The notes under the pieces: generated by a model
Told to the model about the DNA's origin: nothing
The model's database searches: none
Seen by the model: only the letters and a program-made list of their open reading frames with translations
Shown here: in pieces, positions 23,475-34,770 of the stretch
How the letters are laid out: the number at the start of each line of letters is the position of its first letter
How positions within the stretch are numbered: position 1 is the first letter of the stretch
Translations under genes and position numbers: made by a program
From: Streptacidiphilus jiangxiensis
GTDB taxonomy: Bacteria; Actinomycetota; Actinomycetes; Streptomycetales; Streptomycetaceae
Direction: 5' to 3'
Assembly (NCBI RefSeq): GCF_900109465.1
Contig: NZ_FOAZ01000006.1
Location: forward strand, 1 to 64,000
Length of the DNA: 64,000 bases

Positions 23475-24599
23475 TCAGCCGCCGGTGCCGTCCGGGATGC
23501 CGACGAGGTTCAACGTGCGGACGCCGGCGCGGAAGGCGGTCCGGGACCGGGGGCTGGAGGTGAAGTTCCAGTCCGTGCCGCCGCCCTGGGCGTGGGTGTA
23601 CTCGAACCAGACGAAGCCGAGGACGTCCGGCCGGTGCCTGAGCCAGGCGAAGAAGTCCGTCGTCCAGGGCGCCTTCTGGGGGCCCGGCTGCGCGCCGGTC
23701 TCCGTGATGAGGAGCGGGAGCCCGGTAAAGGTGCGTATCTCGGTCAGCGTGGGGCCTATCAGGTGGTCGGCGGTCCACTCGGTCACGTCGTAGGCGGACA
23801 TGCCGATCCAGTCCACGTAGGCGTCGCCGGGGTAGAGGGAGTGGAGGCTGACCGGGTCCGCGCCGCGCAGGGTGTTCGGGGCCCAGATCCAGATGACGTT
23901 GTCCGCGCCGACGTCCTGGAAGACGGCGTGGACGTGCTTCCAGGCGGCGGCGAACTGGCCCGGACGGTTGACGCCGTTGGGCTCCGCCCACGGGTACCAG
24001 TGGCCGTTCATCTCGTGGCCCAGGCGCAGTGCGAGCGGCCAGCCGTGGTCCTTGACCGCCTGGGCGAAGGTGCGGACGTAGGTGTCGTGCCGACCGTCGA
24101 TGATCGTGGCCAGGGAGTAGGCGGGCTGCGTGGTGCCCAGTGCGGCGCCCGCCCAGGGCTCCCAGGTGATGACGGGAAAGGCGTGCTGCGCGTAGGCGGA
24201 CTGCACCTTCTGCGCGTCGTACTCCTGCGTCCAGTTGACGAAGTACTCGACCAGGTTCGGCGCCACCCCGCCCGCGTCGACGCCGATGCCGTGCAGCACG
24301 GACGGCACGCGCGGCGCGCCCGGGGAGGCCACGCCGAAGTACTTCTCGCCCGGCGGTGGCGCGAGGAACCGCGCCTTGGGCGGGATCACCAGCGGGCGCG
24401 CCGTCGGGGTGGGACTGCCCGACCGAGCCGCCTCCGTCTTCCCCGCCGACGGCGCTCCGCCTCCCGTGTCCCTGCCGCGCGCGACGAGTTCGAAGGCTCC
24501 CAGGCCCCCGCCGAGGCCGACGACGGCCGCGGCGAGACCCAGCAGCTTCACCCGGCTGCGCTGAGCGGGCACGTTCTCGTCGGCGTCGGGACCGGGCAT
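23475..24599 (-). CDS. Glycoside hydrolase family 26-like enzyme, membrane-anchored or secreted
   Basis: 374 residues. After a short charged N-terminus, a hydrophobic segment (about 18-42) acts as signal or anchor, then a Thr/Pro-rich linker. The hydrolase domain has LGHEMNGHWYPW, where Glu is the likely acid/base, and LLITETGAQPG, where Glu is the likely nucleophile, as in GH26 beta-mannanase-like enzymes. VITWEPW near the start of the barrel also fits. The polysaccharide substrate is unknown. It is in the same direction as popR, 84 bases upstream of it. Confidence 0.82.
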   Translation of the reverse strand: MPGPDADENVPAQRSRVKLLGLAAAVVGLGGGLGAFELVARGRDTGGGAPSAGKTEAARSGSPTPTARPLVIPPKARFLAPPPGEKYFGVASPGAPRVPSVLHGIGVDAGGVAPNLVEYFVNWTQEYDAQKVQSAYAQHAFPVITWEPWAGAALGTTQPAYSLATIIDGRHDTYVRTFAQAVKDHGWPLALRLGHEMNGHWYPWAEPNGVNRPGQFAAAWKHVHAVFQDVGADNVIWIWAPNTLRGADPVSLHSLYPGDAYVDWIGMSAYDVTEWTADHLIGPTLTEIRTFTGLPLLITETGAQPGPQKAPWTTDFFAWLRHRPDVLGFVWFEYTHAQGGGTDWNFTSSPRSRTAFRAGVRTLNLVGIPDGTGG

Positions 24600-24674
24600 G
24601 GCTGCTCTTCACTCCTGTCGTGCGGGCGAGGACGTGCGGGGCCATGCTATGCATCCGGCCCAGGCCCGGTGTGA

Positions 24675-25121
24675 TCAGATGCCCAGATGCGCGAGGACCC
24701 GGCCGAGCATCCCCGCCAACTGCTCCCGCTCGGCGGGCGTCAACGGTGCCAGGAGTTCGTCCTGCACCGCCTCGGCCTCGGCCTGGAGTTCGGCGAGCGC
24801 CACGCGGCCGGTCCCGGTCACCGCGACCAGGACCCGGCGCCGGTCGGCCGGGTCCCGGGTGCGCTCGACGTAGCCGAGGGCACCGAGCTCCTCGACGACC
24901 TTGGCCGTGTCGCTGGGGTCGATGGACAGCCGCCGCGCCAGGTCCCGTTGGGCGTGCGGACCGAAGTCGGCGAGCGCGGCCAGCACGGCCATGTGCCACA
25001 GGCGCAGGTGACGTTCCGTCAACCGCTCGGCGAGGCGCGTGCGGGCGGTCTTGCCGGTGCGGGAGAGCAGATAGGTCGTCAGCGCGCTCAGGCTCGGTGG
25101 CTGCGCGGTGGGCTGGTCCAT
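24675..25121 (-). CDS. MarR family transcriptional regulator
   Basis: 148 residues from ATG 25121. The winged helix is clear: LRLWHMAVLAALADFGPHAQ, DLARRLSIDPSDTAKVVEEL and ERTRDPADRRRVLVAVT (wing). A TATAGT box ends six bases before the ATG, so the mRNA is probably leaderless; the frame is open further upstream but that would pass the promoter. It is divergent from a VOC gene and a palindrome overlaps its -35 region. Confidence 0.9.
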   Translation of the reverse strand: MDQPTAQPPSLSALTTYLLSRTGKTARTRLAERLTERHLRLWHMAVLAALADFGPHAQRDLARRLSIDPSDTAKVVEELGALGYVERTRDPADRRRVLVAVTGTGRVALAELQAEAEAVQDELLAPLTPAEREQLAGMLGRVLAHLGI

Positions 25122-25127
25122 GGTAGG

Positions 25128-25154
25128 ACTATAGGCGTTCACCCATTGTGGGTG
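25128..25154 (-). promoter_or_regulatory. Leaderless marR-type promoter with overlapping palindrome
   Basis: On the minus strand TATAGT (25128-25133) is the -10 box, six bases before the ATG. CACCCATTGTGGGTG (25140-25154) is a perfect 6-bp inverted repeat with a 3-base centre, in the spacer/-35 region and 28 bases before the divergent VOC start: a likely operator. Confidence 0.6.
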
Positions 25155-25182
25155 CCGACCCATGAATTGGAAGGACTCGGCC

Positions 25183-25590
25183 GTGGACGCCCTGCACCCC
25201 CGACTGCTCGTGGACCGGTTCGCTGACGCCTTCGCGTTCTACGACGCGGTCCTCCCCGAGCTCTTCGGCGCCCGGTTGATGAAGGGCACGGCCGCCGGCC
25301 CCTACGCCAACTGGGACGTCGACGACGAGGCGATCCTCGTCCTGTTCGACCGTGCCGCCCTGGCCGGGACGATCGGCAGCGACCACCTTCCGACCGCCGC
25401 CCCCGCCGCGCAGGACCGCGCCATGTTCGTCTGCCGCGTGGGTGACGTCGACGCCGGCCTGGCCCTCTGCCTCCAGCACGGCGGCACGGCCGTCACCGAG
25501 CCGACCGACCGCCCCGACTGGGGCCCCGGCCTGCGCACCGCGCACCTGCGGGACCCCGAGGGCCATCTCATCGAACTACAGTCGTACTGA
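25183..25590 (+). CDS. VOC family protein
   Basis: 135 residues from GTG 25183, which has GGAAGGA at normal spacing; an upstream ATG at 25162 has none. Paired-fold signature: HPRLLVDRFADAFAFYDAVL, AILVLFDRAALAG, MFVCRVGDVDAGLALCLQHG and HLRDPEGHLIELQSY, where the last Glu is a usual metal ligand. It resembles glyoxalase/bleomycin-resistance-like proteins. The divergent MarR gene probably controls it. Confidence 0.85.
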   Translation: MDALHPRLLVDRFADAFAFYDAVLPELFGARLMKGTAAGPYANWDVDDEAILVLFDRAALAGTIGSDHLPTAAPAAQDRAMFVCRVGDVDAGLALCLQHGGTAVTEPTDRPDWGPGLRTAHLRDPEGHLIELQSY

Positions 25591-27576
25591 TGCCTGGAGC
25601 CGACGGTCGAACCAGGCGCGGACACGCCGCAGGGCGTCGAGCTGGTGGGCGCGCTCCCGGAGCCCGTGGCCCTCGCGGGGATAGACCACCAACTCGTGCT
25701 CGACCCCGAAGTGACGCAGCGCGCGATGGAAGAGGATCGCCTGACCGAGCGGGACGTTGGTGTCCTCCTCGCCGTGCAGGATCAGCACCGGGGTGCGCAT
25801 CCTGGAGGCGTAGGAGATCGGGCTGTTCCGGTCGTGGCGGTGCGGTCCCGGACCGTCCCATCCGGTGCTGCCGCTGAGCCCGGACTCGAGGGCTCCCCAG
25901 TCGCCGATTCCGGCCTGCATGCCCCAGTCACTGATGCCCGCGCCCATCACGGCGGCCTTGAACCGGTCGCTGTGGCCGACCGCCCAGGCTGCCATGAAAC
26001 CTCCATGGCTCCAGCCGGAGATGCCCAACCGCTCCGGGTCCGCGACTCCCCGGTCGACGAGGAGGTCGATGCCGGTGAGGATGTCGGTCCACTCGTCGCC
26101 GCCGATTTCGCCCGCGACCTCGGCCGCGAACGCGTGGCCGCGCCCGGAGCCGCCTCGAGGGTTGGCCAGGAAGACCGCGTACCCGGCGTGCGCGAGCCAC
26201 TGACCGCAGTCGACCGCGTTGAGCACGAACTCGTCGGCATGGCGGAAGTACGGGCCGCCGTGGACCAGGGTGACGAGCGGGAAAGGACCGTCGGGCGGGT
26301 CCTGCGCAGTCCCGCCGACCGGGCGGATCAGCAGGCCGTCCAACTCCAGTCCGTCGGCGGCCCGGTAACTGAGGCGCTCCTGAACGCCCCAGCGGACGCC
26401 GCGCAGTTCGGGCGCGGCGTCGCTGAGCCGGACCAGCGGTCCGCAGGCGGGTCCCGCGTGGACGTTCCTGGGCTCGTACGCCGTGCTCGCCAGCAGGGCC
26501 AGGGTTGCCCCGGAGCGGCTCACGCTGAGCCCGGCGAGCGTGCCGGGGGCGGAGGAAACCTGGTGGAACCGCAGCGAGTCAGGGTCGAGCCGGTACAGCG
26601 CGGTGTCCAGTCCGTCGGCGAACAACGCCAGCGGGGGCCCGTCCGCGACCTGCGCCAGCTCGATCGGGCAGACGGGCATGCCGGCGGTGAGGTTGCGGTG
26701 TTCGGGGGCCGGGCCCGTCGCCGGAGGGACGGTGTCGAGGACGGCGAAGCCGCCGACGGCGTGCCCGGGGGTCACCGCGAGGTGGGCCAGATGCCAGACC
26801 CCGTCCCTGTTCCACCAGGCCGGCGACTCGGCGTCGGTACCGACCGGGCCCAGTTCGTGCACGGCCGCGGAGTCCGGGTCGACCAGGTGGAGTTCCACCG
26901 TCCGTGCGCCGGGGTCGAGTTCGGGGGTGGACCAGGTCAGCACCGCCAGCGGGCCGCCGTCCGGACGCGGGGCCACCTCCACCACGTGCCGGTCGCCGAG
27001 TCCGTCCACGGTGCGCACGGTGCCGGTCTCCAGGTCGAGCAGGCGCAGCCGGGTGACGGGAAGGTGCCGTCCCCAGATCCTGGCGTCGTCGCGCTCGGCC
27101 TCGCGGCGTTCGTCCTCGGCGGTGGGCTCGTCCTCGGCCAGCAGGGCGACGGTGCGGCCGTCGACGAGCGGGCGGTGGTCGACGATGCCGCCGTGCCAAC
27201 GGGTCAAGGCCTCGGCCTTGGCGACGTCCTGGCCGTTGTCCACGCGGAGCCGCTGGAGTTGGGCGGTGCCGCGCTCCTCGCGGTCCGAGGTGAAGAAGAC
27301 AGAGGCCGAGTCGGGAGCCCACCGCGGGCCCAGGTCGCGGGCCGTGCCGTCGGTCAGCCTGCGCGGAGCCGTGCTGCCGTCGGCGGCGGCGACCCAGATC
27401 GACCCGTGCGGACGCCCCTCGCTCCCGCCGTTCGCGATCACCCCGTATGCGACCAGTCGGCCGTCCGGCGAGATGGCCGGCGCCACGGCGGCGGCCCTGT
27501 CCACCACCAACTCGGCGGTGAGCGGCTCGGTCGGTTCGGTCGATCCGGGAGACGGCTGCGGTGCGGGGCTCGGCAT
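25576..27576 (-). CDS. S9 family (prolyl oligopeptidase-like) serine peptidase
   Basis: 666 residues, cytoplasmic, with AAAGG before the ATG. The N-terminal part is a beta-propeller typical of S9 peptidases (AISPDGRLVAYG, GPRWAPDSASVFFTSD). The C-terminal alpha/beta-hydrolase domain has the nucleophile GWSHGG, Asp in LHGEEDTNVP and His in YPREGHG. These enzymes cleave short peptides, often after Pro or as acylaminoacyl-peptidases. It overlaps the end of the convergent VOC gene by 15 bases. Confidence 0.92.
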   Translation of the reverse strand: MPSPAPQPSPGSTEPTEPLTAELVVDRAAAVAPAISPDGRLVAYGVIANGGSEGRPHGSIWVAAADGSTAPRRLTDGTARDLGPRWAPDSASVFFTSDREERGTAQLQRLRVDNGQDVAKAEALTRWHGGIVDHRPLVDGRTVALLAEDEPTAEDERREAERDDARIWGRHLPVTRLRLLDLETGTVRTVDGLGDRHVVEVAPRPDGGPLAVLTWSTPELDPGARTVELHLVDPDSAAVHELGPVGTDAESPAWWNRDGVWHLAHLAVTPGHAVGGFAVLDTVPPATGPAPEHRNLTAGMPVCPIELAQVADGPPLALFADGLDTALYRLDPDSLRFHQVSSAPGTLAGLSVSRSGATLALLASTAYEPRNVHAGPACGPLVRLSDAAPELRGVRWGVQERLSYRAADGLELDGLLIRPVGGTAQDPPDGPFPLVTLVHGGPYFRHADEFVLNAVDCGQWLAHAGYAVFLANPRGGSGRGHAFAAEVAGEIGGDEWTDILTGIDLLVDRGVADPERLGISGWSHGGFMAAWAVGHSDRFKAAVMGAGISDWGMQAGIGDWGALESGLSGSTGWDGPGPHRHDRNSPISYASRMRTPVLILHGEEDTNVPLGQAILFHRALRHFGVEHELVVYPREGHGLRERAHQLDALRRVRAWFDRRLQASVRL

Positions 27577-27783
27577 GCGGGCTGCCTTTCGCTGGTCCGG
27601 TACGGCAGTCGGACATCCTGTCGCACCATCGGGCCGATGTCAGTCGGATTTGCGGCGACCGGCCGCATGCGAACCTGTGCATGCCTTGCCCACACGTTTG
27701 GGTCAATGGGCGGACCGCGCCCGAGCCACAGGAGCGGAGCGAAGATCGCCCGCGGTTCCGACTCCCCCGCTACGCTCCCGAAC

Positions 27784-30689
<2,906 letters not shown>

Positions 30690-30715
30690 ACCAGGATCGG
30701 GTAGCCTGCGCGATC

Positions 30716-31303
30716 ATGGGGGAAATCATCGTGATCAGGCACGGCCAGACCGAGTGGAGCCTGTCGGGTCGGCACGCCGGACGAACCGACGTCGCACTGA
30801 CCGAGGCGGGCGAGGCCGCGGCCGCCGGCCTTGCGCCGCGGCTGGCCGACCGTCGGCTGGTCGCGGTGTTCAGCAGCCCGCTCGGCCGCGCCATGCGCAC
30901 GGCCGAGCTCGCCGGTCTGACGACCGCTGTGCCCGACCCCGACCTGCTGGAGTGGGACTACGGCGGCTACGAGGGCCTCACCGCGGACCAGATCCGCTCT
31001 TCGCGGCCGGGGTGGGACCTGTGGCGCGACGGCGTCGTCCCCGGCGACGCCGACCATCCGGGCGAGGACCTCGCGCAGGTGGCCGCGCGCGCGGACGCGG
31101 TGCTGGACCGGATCCGTCCGCTGCTCGGCCAGGGCGACGTGGCGGTGGTCGCGCACGGCCACCTGGCCCGCGTGCTCACCGTCCGCTGGCTGGGTCTCGC
31201 CCCCTCCGCGAGCCGGCTGCTCGGCCACCCGCATCCGGGGACGCTCGCCTTCCTGGCCGTCGAGGACGGACAGCCCGTCGTCTCGGCATGGAACCTCCCC
31301 TGA
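30716..31303 (+). CDS. Histidine phosphatase family protein
   Basis: 195 residues from ATG 30716. The RHG catalytic motif is IIVIRHGQTEWSLSGRHAG (His near residue 9), the second Arg is in SSPLGRAMRTAEL, the Glu in LEWDYGGYEGLT and the second His in VAVVAHGHLARVL. This set is typical of phosphoglycerate mutase-like phosphatases. TAGCCT ends eight bases upstream, so it may be leaderless. Substrate unknown. Confidence 0.92.
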   Translation: MGEIIVIRHGQTEWSLSGRHAGRTDVALTEAGEAAAAGLAPRLADRRLVAVFSSPLGRAMRTAELAGLTTAVPDPDLLEWDYGGYEGLTADQIRSSRPGWDLWRDGVVPGDADHPGEDLAQVAARADAVLDRIRPLLGQGDVAVVAHGHLARVLTVRWLGLAPSASRLLGHPHPGTLAFLAVEDGQPVVSAWNLP

Positions 31304-31588
31304 GTGGGGCGACGTCGCTCGGCCCGCTCTGCTTCGGGTGGTCACCGCACTGAGTGGATGCGCAGGCGGGATCGCGGCGTCCTGCCTCGACGGCGAGCTG
31401 CTTCCCGAGGCGGATGAGGGCCCCGCGGAGTCGGCGGCACTCAGGCAGGGATGGTGGGGTCCGGTCACCGCGCCGGTCCGATGGTGGACCCGGCGTCCCG
31501 AGCAGAGCGCCCACAGCATGGCGGACCGCTGCGCCCGTCCGCTCGCGACCACCCGGACGGCCGGCCGTGACCGCGTCCCGACGGCAGG
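31304..31588. other. Non-coding stretch between two convergent genes
   Basis: About 285 bases between the histidine phosphatase and a convergent hypothetical gene. No supported gene, clear hairpin terminator or repeat is seen; open frames here look like shadows. Confidence 0.4.
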
Positions 31589-32026
31589 TCAGAAGGGCCC
31601 GGAGATCCGGACGTCCGCCACCGCGCACAGCAGCCGGCCGGCGCGTGCGGCGGCCGGGAGTTCCAGCGGGTGGGTGAACGGGCCGGTGACGAGCAGGAGT
31701 CGGCCGCGGGCCCGGACGGCGCGGCGCCAGGCGCGGGCGGTGCAGACGAGGCCGGCGTACCAGCAGTCGCCCTCGCGGCCGGTGACCGACAGGCGGGTGT
31801 CGTCCAGGGTCGCGAGCCAGGCGGGCGTGGCATCGGCCTCCAGGGCGGCGCGGACCGGGAGCCAACCCACGGCGTCGACCGGGCGGTCGGGGCGGGCCGG
31901 GAAGACGAGCGCGGGCTGGTCCCGCCACATCTCGGGCCAGACCGGGTCGACGGCCGCTGCGGCGGCTGCGGCGGCCGTGGCGACCGGGTCCTCCCACGAG
32001 GCACCGGCCGGTGGTGGTGTCACCAT
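31589..32026 (-). CDS. Hypothetical protein, Trp-rich
   Basis: 145 residues from ATG 32026. It contains an Ala-rich start, VWPEMWRDQPALVFPARPDR, DAVGWLPVRAALEA, then GDCWYAGLVCTARAWRRAV and LLLVTGPFTHPLELPAAARA. No signal peptide, membrane segment or known motif is visible. It is downstream of the DUF574-type methyltransferase gene in the same direction (49-base gap). The ribosome site is weak, and I do not recognise the family. Confidence 0.55.
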   Translation of the reverse strand: MVTPPPAGASWEDPVATAAAAAAAAVDPVWPEMWRDQPALVFPARPDRPVDAVGWLPVRAALEADATPAWLATLDDTRLSVTGREGDCWYAGLVCTARAWRRAVRARGRLLLVTGPFTHPLELPAAARAGRLLCAVADVRISGPF

Positions 32027-32075
32027 GGCGGCGCCACCACCCGGCCGGCTGCGGCGAGAAGGAGCGGTCGGTCGT

Positions 32076-32903
32076 TCACGGCTTGATACCCACACCCACC
32101 CAGAGGCTCACCTCTGCGTCCGTCGGCGACTCGCCCTCGTGCTCCCCCGAGGCCTCCGCCTCCGGGCGCCACCGGTGGCCGACGCTCACGCCCGGCTCCA
32201 GCAGGTCGAGGCCGTCGAAGAACGCGGCCACCTCGTCGCGGGAACGGAACCGGACGGGGGTCCCGGCGCCGTTGTAGATCTCGGTGACCCTCTCCCAGGC
32301 GAGCGGATCGAAGTCGGTCGTGGAGTGGCTGATCGCAAGGGCGCTGCCGGACGGCAGCGCGTCCAGCAGGACCCGCACGATGCGGTGGGGGTCCTGGGCG
32401 TCGGTGACGAAGTGCAGCAGCGCGTTCAGGGACAGCGCGACGGGCCGGCGCAGGTCGAGAACCTCGGACAGGAGCGGGTCCGACAGGAGGGATCCGGGGT
32501 CGTTGACGTCGGCCTCGATGTAGGTGGTGCGCCCCTGGGGCGAGCTGCGCATGAGCCGCTCGGCGTACTTGAGCACCAGCGGGTCGTTGTCGGCGTACAC
32601 CACGCGCGCGTTGGGGACGACGGCCTGCGCGACCTGGTGCAGGTTCGGCTCCGTGGGGATGCCGGTACCGATGTCGAGCCACTGGCGGATGCCGTGCTCC
32701 CGCGCCAGCACCCGGGTGGCCCGGTGCATGAAGGACCGGTTCGCGCGCGCGCTGACGAACACGCTCGGAAAGACCTTCGCGACACGCTCCGCAGCGTCCG
32801 CATCGACCGCGAAGTGGTCCTTGCCGCCCAGGTAGTAGTCGTACATTCGGGCGGAGTGCGGCCTGGAGGTGTCGATGCCCCTTCCGGCACGGGTGTCGCT
32901 CAT
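32076..32903 (-). CDS. SAM-dependent methyltransferase, DUF574 type
   Basis: 275 residues with AAGGGGA before ATG 32903. The start (SRPHSARMYDYYLGGKDHFA) is the signature of the actinobacterial DUF574/methyltransf_19 family. SAM-binding glycine loop: WLDIGTGIPT; acidic strand VVYADNDP; later EADVNDP and SLNALLHFV. These proteins often come in many paralogues beside XRE/DUF397 genes, as here. Substrates are unknown. Confidence 0.92.
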   Translation of the reverse strand: MSDTRAGRGIDTSRPHSARMYDYYLGGKDHFAVDADAAERVAKVFPSVFVSARANRSFMHRATRVLAREHGIRQWLDIGTGIPTEPNLHQVAQAVVPNARVVYADNDPLVLKYAERLMRSSPQGRTTYIEADVNDPGSLLSDPLLSEVLDLRRPVALSLNALLHFVTDAQDPHRIVRVLLDALPSGSALAISHSTTDFDPLAWERVTEIYNGAGTPVRFRSRDEVAAFFDGLDLLEPGVSVGHRWRPEAEASGEHEGESPTDAEVSLWVGVGIKP

Positions 32904-32934
32904 GGGTCCCCTTCGTGTCCTGCGGCCGAGTGTG

Positions 32935-33204
32935 TCAGCCTGCTGTCAGGTGGTCGGCCAGACCGGCCTTGACGCCCTCGACGAAGGCGGTGATCTCCTC
33001 GCGCGTGTAGATCAGCGCGGGGCCGGTCGGATCGGTGGACTGGCGCAGGGCGACGCGCCCGTCGGCCAGGCGCTTGGTCTCCACGCACTGCCCGCCGTTG
33101 GGGCCGCTCCAGGGCCGCTCCCAGCCCTGCTCGCCGAGCTCGCTCGCGGGCATGCCGCTGCGGACCGGTCTGCAGGAGGCCGCATTGTCGCCGGTGGTGG
33201 TCAT
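32935..33204 (-). CDS. DUF397 protein, partner of the XRE regulator
   Basis: 89 residues. Typical DUF397 sequence: WERPWSGPNGGQCVETKRL, DGRVALRQSTDPTGPALIYT and EEITAFVEGVKAGLADHL. Its ATG overlaps the TGA of the XRE gene (ATGA), so the two are translated together. Such pairs (Scr1/Scr2, WhiJ/BldB-like) act as regulator and antagonist in Streptomyces development and may be toxin-antitoxin-like. Confidence 0.92.
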   Translation of the reverse strand: MTTTGDNAASCRPVRSGMPASELGEQGWERPWSGPNGGQCVETKRLADGRVALRQSTDPTGPALIYTREEITAFVEGVKAGLADHLTAG

Positions 33205-34073
33205 GAGTACTCCTTGCGTAGACGGTTGAGCAGGGCCCTGCTCTCGGCCGACGAGGTCAGCAGCGCCATCCGGTTGTGCGCCTCGAGATGGGCGACGACG
33301 TCCGCGCGCTGGTCGAGGTAGACCGAGGCGGAGAGGATCTCGCTGTAGACGATGTCCGGCAGTTCCGGCTCGTGGAAACGGAAGTAGGTGAACGGCGCGC
33401 AGGCGCCGACATGTGCGCCCGCAGCGAAGGGGACGATGTCGATGCTGATGTGGTCGAGTTCCATGGCGGCCAGCAGCATGTCGATCTGGTCCCGCATGAC
33501 CGCGTCGCTGCCGACGACGCGGTGCAGCACGGCCTCGTCCATGACGACCCACAGGGTCGGGGCGTCGGGCTTGTCGAGCAGGCTCTGACGCCGCAGCCGC
33601 AGGTCGATCCGGCGGCGCAGCTCGTCCTCGGTGTCGTTGGGGAAACCGCCGCGCAGCACCGAGCGGGCGTAGCCGTGGGTCTGCAACAGGCCCGTCACGT
33701 AGTGCGGTTCGTAGGTGCGCAGCATGGCCGCGTCGGATTCGAGGCTGACGTAGGCCGAGAACCAGCTCGGCACGACGTCGCGGTAGGCGTGCCACCAACC
33801 GGGTTCGTTGGCGCGCTCGGCGAGGGCGACGAACTCGTCGATCTCCTGACGGTCCGCGCCGTACTTGCCCAACAGCAGTTCCACGTACAGGGGCTTGAGG
33901 GCGACCTCGGCCTTCTCCAGCCGCCGCACGGTCAGCGGGGTGACCCGGAGCGTCCGCGCCGCGTCCTCCAGGGAGACGCCGGCGTTCTGGCGGCGTTCCT
34001 GTAATCGGCGGCCGAGGATCATGCGCAGCACGGTCGGCGCGCCGATGCCGGCCGACGCCCGGCTCTCACTCAC
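33201..34073 (-). CDS. XRE family regulator with DUF5753 domain (Scr1/WhiJ-like)
   Basis: 290 residues from GTG 34073, with GGGAGG upstream. N-terminal helix-turn-helix: LGRRLQERRQNAGVSLEDAA and LRVTPLTVRRLEKAE. The remainder is the DUF5753 domain (YEPHYVTGLLQTHGYARSVL; VVMDEAVLHRVVGSDAVM; IDIVPFAAGAHVG). It is coupled to DUF397 and divergent from a HATPase gene, the common three-gene plan of these developmental switch loci. Confidence 0.93.
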   Translation of the reverse strand: MSESRASAGIGAPTVLRMILGRRLQERRQNAGVSLEDAARTLRVTPLTVRRLEKAEVALKPLYVELLLGKYGADRQEIDEFVALAERANEPGWWHAYRDVVPSWFSAYVSLESDAAMLRTYEPHYVTGLLQTHGYARSVLRGGFPNDTEDELRRRIDLRLRRQSLLDKPDAPTLWVVMDEAVLHRVVGSDAVMRDQIDMLLAAMELDHISIDIVPFAAGAHVGACAPFTYFRFHEPELPDIVYSEILSASVYLDQRADVVAHLEAHNRMALLTSSAESRALLNRLRKEYS

Positions 34074-34182
34074 GGTCCCACCTCCCGACAGAGCGTCACT
34101 GATCGTATGGTGACAGACAGTTCACGGTGCTGGAAACAGAACGAACCCAACACGGTGAAATTATCAGCGAGACGGTTGCGCC

Positions 34183-34770
34183 GTGTGCATGACTACGAGC
34201 ACAGTCGGAAGCGTGAGTCAGCCACGCCGCGCTCCTGAAGCCGTCCACTTACCCGCTCAGCCCTCAGTGCGCTGGGAACTCCCGGCCGAGCGCACGAGCG
34301 TGCGCGAGGCCCGTCGGGCCGTCGCGCACCACCTGGACTCCTGGTCCGTGCCCGCGTCGGTCCGCGACGACGCCGTGCTGCTGGTCTCGGAGCTCGTGAC
34401 CAACGTCGTTCTGCACACCGACAGCAGTCGGCTGCTGTGCGAGGTCGCCCTGTCGGCCGACGGGCCGCTGGTGATCGAGGTCCACGACGACCATCGCGCC
34501 CGTCTCGGTGCTCCGGGCGCGCCCGCCGCGAGCGCGGAGAACGGACGCGGCCTGCTGATCGTCCGCGAGCTCGCCGAGACGTGGGGCGTCGGCCCCTCCC
34601 ACCTGACGGGCGGCAACGTCGTGCGGGCGACGCTGCCGCTGCCACCGCGGCCCGGCCCGCCCCTCGGCACGGCACCGCTCTCCGCGCCACCTCTCAGCGC
34701 GCCACCCCTCAGCGCGCCACCGCCGGAACGGCGTCACCAGCCCGCGCGGGTCGGGCGGGCCGGGCGGTGA
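34183..34770 (+). CDS. HATPase-type regulator (RsbW-like ATP-binding protein)
   Basis: 195 residues from GTG 34183; ATG 34189 is an equal alternative and neither has a ribosome site. ATP-binding fold: RDDAVLLVSELVTNVVLHT (N box), LVIEVHDDHRARLG (G1) and GRGLLIVRELAETWG (G2). These small kinase-like proteins pair with anti-anti-sigma factors or with XRE/DUF397 modules. The C-terminus has a LSAPPLSAPP repeat and overlaps the end of the opposing transporter gene by 62 bases. Confidence 0.85.
   Translation: MCMTTSTVGSVSQPRRAPEAVHLPAQPSVRWELPAERTSVREARRAVAHHLDSWSVPASVRDDAVLLVSELVTNVVLHTDSSRLLCEVALSADGPLVIEVHDDHRARLGAPGAPAASAENGRGLLIVRELAETWGVGPSHLTGGNVVRATLPLPPRPGPPLGTAPLSAPPLSAPPLSAPPPERRHQPARVGRAGR

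Noticed and set aside
31176..31997. 273-codon minus-strand frame
   Set aside because: Mostly antisense or out-of-frame shadow of the genes at 30716 and 31589; no motif found.
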